From assembly GCF_938018035.1 (NCBI RefSeq), contig NZ_CALIJF010000259.1, positions 1 to 9,516 on the forward strand: a stretch of DNA of 9,516 bases, read 5' to 3'. Of this stretch, positions 4,642-9,516 are shown in pieces. How positions within the stretch are numbered: the stretch's first letter is position 1; the number at the start of each line of letters is the position of its first letter. The notes beneath the pieces were generated by a model. That model saw only the letters and a list, made by a program, of their open reading frames with translations, was not told the DNA's origin and ran no database searches. The position numbers were made by a program, and so were the translations under genes. This DNA is from an uncultured Campylobacter sp. GTDB taxonomy: Bacteria; Campylobacterota; Campylobacteria; Campylobacterales; Campylobacteraceae.

Positions 4642-6123
4642 GTGAGCGTTTTTAATTTTTTTGGCAAATCTAAACCTTTTTGTATGTCGTTTTTTAAAAG
4701 TTTTTTAAATCTAACAAATGATAGACTGCTGAAAAATAATCTATCAAAAGGATTTAAGGTGGCAGAAGAGCTGACGCAAGAGCAGATGGCCGAATGGGCA
4801 TATTTAAGCGAGGACGAACAAACCCTAACGACTTCAAATATAAGCAAAGGGGAAGAAAATGAGCCGCAAACGCAAAACAAAGATATGGACGACACGAGAA
4901 ACAAGATTTTAGATTGTCAGCAAGCCATAGCAAATACCGGGTTATTCAAAAGCAATGAGACAAGCGCGGTGGCTTGCGTAAGAGAGTTTTATACTGCATA
5001 CGGAACGGACGACGATAGCAAAGTTCAAGAAGCAATCAACGATATTTATAGAACCAATATGAGTCTAAGGGATGTGACCGAAATAAAAGAGCTCACCTTA
5101 AGAGAAATGAATATGGAGCTAAGAGAAGACTTCGATAACGGCAAAGAATACACGATACGAGACATTAACAAGAAATTTGCCTACGAAGTAATGGGAGCAG
5201 CAAATTTAAGCAAAGACGCGCAGCAAGCCGTAGAAATACTGGGCGAGAAAGAGCTGCTAGATGTGAGAGTTAAAGAAAAGCAGCAGGAGTTAGACGAATT
5301 TAAAAGCCCGAAAGCAAAAAGAGAGTTCGTAAAAGATAGATTAGACGGCGTAGAAAAAAATGAGTCCTTGAAGGAGAGTCTACAAATTTTAAAAGAGAAA
5401 GAAAAAATAGAAGAGCAAATCAAGGCAAAAGAGGAGCAGATCGCCAAAAAGGAAAAAGGGGAAGAAAAAGAGCAGAGCCCGCAACAAAACGAGCCTCAGT
5501 CAGGTAGAGAAAGCAGCGCCGAGCAAGAGGATTGGAACAAACGAGCCGACGAGCTAGAGATGCAGCACGAAAAAGAGCTCGAGGATCTCAAGGATCAGCA
5601 ATCAAAGCTTGAAGCGAATTTTCAAAAATCAATCGACAATCTCATGAACAGCGACGGAATAAACGGCATTATAACTGCGCTGCAGGAAATGGATAGAAGC
5701 CTTGAGATGATGTTAAAACAGGGTAAAGAAGAGAGTATCGCAAAAGATCGCCAGCGCCAAGAAAAGCTTGACCTAGCTTTTGACAGCCCCAAATTTAAAG
5801 AAACAGTGGGCGATTTAGTAAAAGAAGTCTACACACAACGTAAAAAAGTCAAAGGCGGATTTAAGGAGATGGAAAACGAACGGGCTAATTACGCCAAACT
5901 ACAAACAACCTACGAAAAAGAGACCAAAAAAGGCCTTGACGTCAAAGGATACGAAAAGTTAAAAAAGATAATGGGCGACATCGAAAAAGAGACGCCGAAT
6001 TTTAAAGATAGCTACCCCAAGTTTTATCAGAAGGTAAACGATACGCTAGCGCAAACCAAAGAGAAAATTTTAAACAAGGCTAAAGGGCAAGAAAACGAAA
6101 ACGACAGAGGCAGGAGCCTATAA
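4642..6123 (+). CDS. Uncharacterised coiled-coil protein of the transfer operon
   Basis: I do not recognise a family. The 493-residue product is hydrophilic and mostly helical. About 85-200 looks like a compact helical domain (KILDCQQAIANTGLF, VREFYTAYG). Long charged coiled-coil stretches follow at about 201-275 and 295-335, split by a Gln/Glu/Pro/Ser-rich linker (276-297). A helical, Lys-rich C-terminal part spans about 340-485. There is no signal peptide or membrane segment, so it is probably cytoplasmic. The start is uncertain. GTG 4642 has AAAAGG 5 bp upstream, but the first 39 codons are Phe/Asn-rich with different codon use. GTG 4759 (residue 40, MAEELTQEQM) has a better AAAGGA at 6 bp and may be the true start, giving 454 residues. 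The stop overlaps the next ATG by one base (TAATG). Lying in front of trbJ and trbM suggests a transfer or DNA-processing accessory role, by context only. Confidence 0.8.
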   Translation: MSVFNFFGKSKPFCMSFFKSFLNLTNDRLLKNNLSKGFKVAEELTQEQMAEWAYLSEDEQTLTTSNISKGEENEPQTQNKDMDDTRNKILDCQQAIANTGLFKSNETSAVACVREFYTAYGTDDDSKVQEAINDIYRTNMSLRDVTEIKELTLREMNMELREDFDNGKEYTIRDINKKFAYEVMGAANLSKDAQQAVEILGEKELLDVRVKEKQQELDEFKSPKAKREFVKDRLDGVEKNESLKESLQILKEKEKIEEQIKAKEEQIAKKEKGEEKEQSPQQNEPQSGRESSAEQEDWNKRADELEMQHEKELEDLKDQQSKLEANFQKSIDNLMNSDGINGIITALQEMDRSLEMMLKQGKEESIAKDRQRQEKLDLAFDSPKFKETVGDLVKEVYTQRKKVKGGFKEMENERANYAKLQTTYEKETKKGLDVKGYEKLKKIMGDIEKETPNFKDSYPKFYQKVNDTLAQTKEKILNKAKGQENENDRGRSL

Positions 6124-6737
6124 TGAATAATATAACGCCAGAGCAAAGAAGAAACGTACTAAGCGACGACTTGGAAAATTACGCTAAAAGCGAAAATGAC
6201 TTTTTAAGCCTAAGAAAGAGCTTTATAGACTTAAATTTTAGCTTAGCTCTCGCATATGAACACGACAAGCAAAAGGCAAAGAAATACTTAGACGCGGCCA
6301 AAGAGATACAAGGACTCGAAGATAAACAAGACAAGAGGGGGAAGTGGGAAATAAACGAGGATAACAACAAAAAAGTGATGATCCCGCACAAGGACGATGA
6401 AAAATTTCAAGCCAAATTCGAAAAAGAAAACCAGGTCCTTTTTAGGCAGCTACAAAACGAGCTGGAGCTCATGAATAACGAAGCAAGGCTATACGAAAAA
6501 ATCAAAGACAATAAGGACAAAGGCATAGATAAATTAACGCCGCTTTACGTAGAGTTGCAAGAAGGGCAAATCGACGCAAAAAGAAAATACGGAGACGAGG
6601 TTGGCAAACCGATAAATGCGGATAGATTTAGGTACAGCTATCCAAATGCCACCAAAACGCTAGAACAAGCTGTCGAAAAATGGGCCGAAAAGGAAACTAA
6701 AAAAGAAAATACCGAGCAGAAAGGAAGAGAGATATGA
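6123..6737 (+). CDS. Uncharacterised charged helical protein of the transfer operon
   Basis: I do not recognise this 204-residue protein. It is rich in Lys, Glu, Asp and Asn, has no signal peptide or membrane segment, and appears helical throughout: about 1-70 includes YAKSENDFLSLRKSF and a short TPR-like AYEHDKQKAKKYLDAAKEI; a polar middle (about 70-95, KRGKWEINEDNNKKVMIPHKDD) may be a loop or beta-hairpin; about 95-140 is a likely coiled coil; and the tail (ADRFRYSYPNATKTLEQAVEKW) is helical. The ATG at 6123 has AGGAG 6 bp upstream and overlaps the preceding stop by one base, which argues for coupled synthesis and possibly a complex with the 493-aa protein. Its own stop overlaps the next ATG (ATGA, 6734-6737). 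A cytoplasmic partner or chaperone in the transfer system is a guess from context. Confidence 0.82.
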   Translation: MNNITPEQRRNVLSDDLENYAKSENDFLSLRKSFIDLNFSLALAYEHDKQKAKKYLDAAKEIQGLEDKQDKRGKWEINEDNNKKVMIPHKDDEKFQAKFEKENQVLFRQLQNELELMNNEARLYEKIKDNKDKGIDKLTPLYVELQEGQIDAKRKYGDEVGKPINADRFRYSYPNATKTLEQAVEKWAEKETKKENTEQKGREI

Positions 6738-7720
6738 AGAAAACATTAATATCTATCGGTGCGGCAACGGCGCTATTTTTTAGCAACGCAAACGCAGGAG
6801 GTGTCCCGGTCATAGACGTGGCCGCAATAGCACAGGCGGTGATAGGCTATACGCAAACTTTAAAAGATTATGCGGAGCAGATCAAGCAATACGAGCAAAT
6901 GGTCAAAGATACGCTAAATTTTGAAAAGCAGATGGCCGAGCTTGGCGTAGATATGAATAGCATATACGATATACTAGGTGACGCACAGAGTATGATCGGC
7001 CAAATGCAAAGCATATATGATAACGTCAAAAATATCCCGAATGACGTCATGGGCGATATAGCGAGAGTGCAAAGCGCGTGCTCGTTTTTGGAAAATAATA
7101 GCCAATTTTTCGGAATGACGCTAGGAAAAACCAAAAGCTCAATCAAGAGCAAGGTTAATCGCTGCACTTACGCATTGCGAGATGGCGCAAATTTAAGCAA
7201 AAGCATAGACGAACTAACCGAGCAAATGAATAAAACCGTCGATCCTATCCAAAGAGCAAACTACCAAGCGCAAATCAACAACATAAAAAACGCCGAGAAG
7301 TTCCTGCAAGAAAGAGATAATATCGAGAAAACAAACGCCCTGCTAGCTTTTGAAGATACGTTTCATAGCGATGACAAGACCAATCCTTACTCAAAGGCAA
7401 AAATGAACGACGATTTAAAGCAGCTTTCAAAGCAACTAAGCAAGCCAAACAACCAAAAGCAAGCTCAAGCCCTTACAAACTCGATACTGCTTAAAATTCT
7501 CGAAAATTTGCAGCACCAATACGAGCTGAATATCAACTATACCAGTACGATGGCAACGAGTAGGCAGCTAAACGAAAGCGGCAGCAATAAAAATTTAACC
7601 GAAGAAAGCTTTAATCAGTCGGTCGTAGAATACAAGCGCAACGACGCCATATTTGAGCCAGAAACCAAGCAGCTCCCGAAAGACGAGCTAGGGCTGCCAA
7701 AATTCGTATATTTTAAATAA
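6734..7720 (+). CDS. trbJ: VirB5/TrbJ-family type IV secretion subunit
   Basis: The 328-residue product begins with a Sec signal peptide (MKKTLISIGAATALFFSNANA, cleavage after about residue 21). The mature start GGVPVIDVAAIAQ is typical of the TrbJ/VirB5 group. A long alpha-helical region follows (about 38-100, YTQTLKDYAEQIKQYEQMV, with LGDAQSMIGQMQSIYDNV), as in VirB5, the minor pilus-tip adhesin-like component of type IV secretion systems. Two cysteines (C116, C144) could form a disulfide in the periplasm. The C-terminal half (about 150-300) is also helical. The strong AAGGAAGAG ribosome site lies inside the upstream gene and the start overlaps its stop (ATGA). trbM follows after 10 bp. The family call is based on the signal peptide, mature N-terminus, helical pattern and context. 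VirB5 proteins diverge greatly, so the exact symbol is less sure than the group. Confidence 0.78.
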   Translation: MKKTLISIGAATALFFSNANAGGVPVIDVAAIAQAVIGYTQTLKDYAEQIKQYEQMVKDTLNFEKQMAELGVDMNSIYDILGDAQSMIGQMQSIYDNVKNIPNDVMGDIARVQSACSFLENNSQFFGMTLGKTKSSIKSKVNRCTYALRDGANLSKSIDELTEQMNKTVDPIQRANYQAQINNIKNAEKFLQERDNIEKTNALLAFEDTFHSDDKTNPYSKAKMNDDLKQLSKQLSKPNNQKQAQALTNSILLKILENLQHQYELNINYTSTMATSRQLNESGSNKNLTEESFNQSVVEYKRNDAIFEPETKQLPKDELGLPKFVYFK

Positions 7721-7730
7721 AGGGGAAAGA

Positions 7731-8024
7731 ATGAAAAAACTAGTTTTTAGTTTAATCGTAGGCGCAATTTTTGCGGCAAGCGGCGCGATCGCAAAAGAGA
7801 CAAGCGTAAATGATACGGCGACGAAGACGTCCGCCCCAAAAGAACTCGCCGAAGTATTTACCGGCGATAAGAAGCTGGCATGCGAAGCGGTGCTATGCCT
7901 TGCGAGCGCTACGCGCCCGCCAGAATGCGCCCCAAGTCTTAAAAAGTACTATTCAATTACGGCTAAAAAGGCGCATAAGCAGGCTCAAAAAAGAAAAGCA
8001 TTTTTGGATCTGTGCCCAAGATGA
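7731..8024 (+). CDS. trbM: TrbM/KikA-family conjugal transfer protein
   Basis: This small exported protein of 97 residues has a signal peptide (MKKLVFSLIVGAIFAASGAIA, cleavage after about residue 21), a short variable segment, and then the compact family core at about 42-97: EVFTGDKKLACEAVLCLASATRPPECAPSLKKYYSI ending FLDLCPR. The four cysteines C51, C56, C66 and C95, the TRPPECAPSL block and the FLxLCP end are diagnostic of TrbM/KikA proteins, periplasmic accessories of IncP- and IncN-type conjugation. The cysteines probably form two disulfides. The start is fixed by AGGGGAAAG just upstream. The stop overlaps the ATG of the next gene (ATGA, 8021-8024). With TrbJ immediately upstream, this identifies the operon as part of a conjugation apparatus. 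Confidence 0.85.
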   Translation: MKKLVFSLIVGAIFAASGAIAKETSVNDTATKTSAPKELAEVFTGDKKLACEAVLCLASATRPPECAPSLKKYYSITAKKAHKQAQKRKAFLDLCPR

Positions 8025-9247
8025 AAGAAAATCTAGTCGAGCTTGCGCTTGATGAAATTTTAAAGAATAACGGCTACTTTGAAAAAAGAGACAAAAGTAG
8101 CCGGAACTACAAAACGCTTACGAACGACTACGGCGATACGATAGTCATATCGCGCCAATCAAACGGCCATTATTTATATTTTAATCCAAACGATAGCACC
8201 GATCGGGGCAATATTTACAACTTCGCCAAAAATCGCGGAGTGGAAGTAAAAGATTTAATAGACGAAGACAAAATAAAAGATATAAAAGAATTACAAAACA
8301 ATACTATACCGAAAGCAACTACTAAAAAAATCGATAATGAAATAATAGAAAAATTTAAAAAATTAGATAAGACGGGCAAAAATTCATTTTTAGTCCTCAA
8401 AAGAAAATTAAGCGCTGAACTCTTAGCGCAATTTAGCAGCTTAAAACAGGACGGCAAATACCAAAACGCAGTCGTACCGACATATACGCTGGCATCAGCA
8501 CAAACGAATGCCGGCACAAAAGAGTTTTTAAAGCAAAGCGGGACGATAAGCTATCTCTCAAAGCCTTTAACGCACGATCCGCAAGGAAAACCATACAATA
8601 AGCCCATCAAGCAGCTTTGTAACGGGAATAAGGGGCTGGAAATTTTAAAGGCCGACAACGCACATAAAAGCCCGAAAGAATTTAAAAATATCATAATCAG
8701 TGAGAGTATGATCGACACGCTATCGTTTTGCGAAATGAAAGGGGTAAATTTACAAGAGACGTTGCTATGCTCGACTAACGGACAAATATCGGCATCGCAA
8801 AAAGATGCAATTAAAGCGCTACGCAAGCTCGCCCCGGATGCAAAGTTTACGTTAGCATTCGATAACGACGATCGCGGCAAAGAGTTTGGCAAGATCGTGG
8901 AGCAGATAGTGCCCGATGCTAGTAGGGAAATGCCGATATTAAAGGACTTTAACGATGATTTAGTAGTCGGCAAGGTATTAGGGCTAGCAGCGCGCAATAT
9001 CAGCAAAGAAAGCATTTTAAAGCCATTGAGTGAGCTTGGCAAGAAAGTAGAGTATTTATCAAAGAAATATGATTTTTTAGAGCCTTGCGCAAAGAATGAC
9101 AGAGTAAAAGAGCTTTTAGGGTTTAATCTTTCTAAATTTAAAGAGATAGCTCCAAAGGTGCAACGTTTGCCAGGAATCAGAGAATGCCTTAAACGACTTG
9201 ATCTTGTCGAAAGAAAAATCGGCAGGGAGTATTCTAGAACTATATGA
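8021..9247 (+). CDS. Toprim-domain DNA-processing protein (primase-like, mobile-element type)
   Basis: The 408-residue product has two recognisable parts. The N-terminal region (about 20-75) reads like the degenerate CHC2/DUF3991 module of mobile-element Toprim proteins, with GHYLYFNPNDSTDRGNIYNF at about 49-68 and no zinc cysteines. A Toprim domain follows at about 220-320: E228 in IIISESMIDTLSF, the acidic motif FDNDDRG (D281, D283, D284), and the plasmid-type KDFNDDL motif (308-314). These residues bind the metal used for nucleotidyl transfer or strand cleavage. The last ~90 residues are helical and unassigned. A likely role is primase-like or other DNA processing during transfer; the precise reaction cannot be read from sequence. 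The ATG at 8021 is preferred because it overlaps the trbM stop (ATGA); GTG 8012 is an alternative. No further gene follows directly; a repeat region begins. Confidence 0.85.
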   Translation: MKENLVELALDEILKNNGYFEKRDKSSRNYKTLTNDYGDTIVISRQSNGHYLYFNPNDSTDRGNIYNFAKNRGVEVKDLIDEDKIKDIKELQNNTIPKATTKKIDNEIIEKFKKLDKTGKNSFLVLKRKLSAELLAQFSSLKQDGKYQNAVVPTYTLASAQTNAGTKEFLKQSGTISYLSKPLTHDPQGKPYNKPIKQLCNGNKGLEILKADNAHKSPKEFKNIIISESMIDTLSFCEMKGVNLQETLLCSTNGQISASQKDAIKALRKLAPDAKFTLAFDNDDRGKEFGKIVEQIVPDASREMPILKDFNDDLVVGKVLGLAARNISKESILKPLSELGKKVEYLSKKYDFLEPCAKNDRVKELLGFNLSKFKEIAPKVQRLPGIRECLKRLDLVERKIGREYSRTI

Positions 9248-9271
9248 TTTATAAAATGCCACTCAATCCGT

Positions 9272-9326
9272 GCAGCTAAATTTTAATTCGCTTTTTGAAG
9301 TTTAAGGTTTGGATAAGCTTTTTAAA
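9272..9326 (+). repeat. 55-bp exact direct repeat, copy 1
   Basis: These 55 bases recur without mismatch at 9462-9516, a period of 190 bp. The unit contains AAATTTTAATT and TTTAAGGTT, words also present next to the integrase start (4027-4037 and 4061-4069). It starts 25 bp after the stop of the Toprim gene. Between the copies lie a CCCC/GGGG mini-hairpin (9339-9353), a TTTTTACAAAATGCC repeat (9381-9395) and a terminator-like hairpin (9400-9427). Confidence 0.8.
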
Positions 9327-9380
9327 ATTGTATTTTATCCCCTTTTCTTGGGGGTTTGGTAGAGATTGCAACAAGTAGAA

Positions 9381-9395
9381 TTTTTACAAAATGCC
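9381..9395 (+). repeat. Direct repeat copy 3 (TTTTTACAAAATGCC)
   Basis: This is the same 15-mer as in the control region at 4165 and 4277, here between the two 55-bp repeats. The following bases differ (GCTTATT rather than TCG). Its presence on both sides of the operon marks the two non-coding regions as related. Confidence 0.6.
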
Positions 9396-9399
9396 GCTT

Positions 9400-9427
9400 A
9401 TTTGGCTTGTCCGGATGGCCAAATTTT
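9400..9427 (+). terminator. Candidate rho-independent terminator after the Toprim gene
   Basis: ATTTGGC (9400-9406) pairs with GCCAAAT (9418-9424) across an 11-nt loop, and the 3' arm runs into TTTT (9424-9427). It lies about 150 bp after the last stop codon, so it could end the operon transcript. The stem is only 7 bp and moderately stable, so termination may be partial. Confidence 0.35.
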
Positions 9428-9461
9428 GACTACCCGGATTGAGATCGGCGGCGCAGCTCGA

Positions 9462-9516
9462 GCAGCTAAATTTTAATTCGCTTTTTGAAGTTTAAGGTTT
9501 GGATAAGCTTTTTAAA
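9462..9516 (+). repeat. 55-bp exact direct repeat, copy 2 (cut by window end)
   Basis: Identical to 9272-9326 and still matching at the last base of the window, so the repeat may be longer than 55 bp and may continue as further copies. No gene is identified in the interval between the copies. Confidence 0.8.

Noticed and set aside
9366..9476. 36-codon frame from TTG through the repeat interval (product includes FLQNAAYLACPDGQ)
   Set aside because: Composition looks partly protein-like, but there is no ribosome site, the start would be TTG, and the stop lies inside the 55-bp repeat; not supportable as a gene.
9272..9516. CRISPR array
   Set aside because: Only two repeat copies of at least 55 bp with a 135-bp interval, no short regular spacers and no cas genes.

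Overview
The window looks like a stretch of a Campylobacter chromosome (Campylobacterota), probably one of the more GC-rich, oral-type species. The evidence is that RbfA and RimP read as clear Campylobacter orthologues, the spacers are full of AAATTT/AAATTTTA words set in GC-rich DNA, and there is a nine-G tract of the kind Campylobacter uses for phase variation. The species assignment is inference.

The left part (about 1-2810) is chromosomal in character. It holds one small membrane-protein gene (299-553, +) preceded by the G9 tract, a gene-poor kilobase (554-1575) rich in imperfect palindromes and degenerate repeats, and the ribosome-maturation pair rbfA-rimP on the minus strand (2353 to 1576, overlapping by 8 bp). 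infB, which normally precedes rbfA, is missing. Instead there are about 500 bp of repeat-rich spacer and then a tyrosine integrase.

The middle and right (about 2810-9516) look like one end of an integrative, probably conjugative, element. The DNA is visibly more AT-rich. A tyrosine recombinase (4010 to 2856, -) is divergent, across a 631-bp very AT-rich spacer, from a tightly packed rightward operon: a 493-aa coiled-coil protein, a 204-aa charged protein, a VirB5/TrbJ-type secreted subunit of a type IV secretion system, a TrbM/KikA-type small exported protein, and a Toprim-domain DNA-processing protein. The genes overlap by 1-4 bp or are spaced 10 bp apart, so they are likely co-transcribed and translationally coupled. 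TrbJ and TrbM point to a conjugation apparatus whose other genes would lie beyond the right edge. The first two operon proteins are not recognised and are the best candidates for an undescribed part of this transfer system.

The non-coding DNA on both sides of the operon shares short repeats (TTTTTACAAAATGCC; TTTAAGGTT), and the right edge carries an exact direct repeat of at least 55 bp with a 190-bp period that runs to the end of the window. These shared repeats are the main unexplained structure and could be operators, recombinase or origin sites, or repeated leaders.
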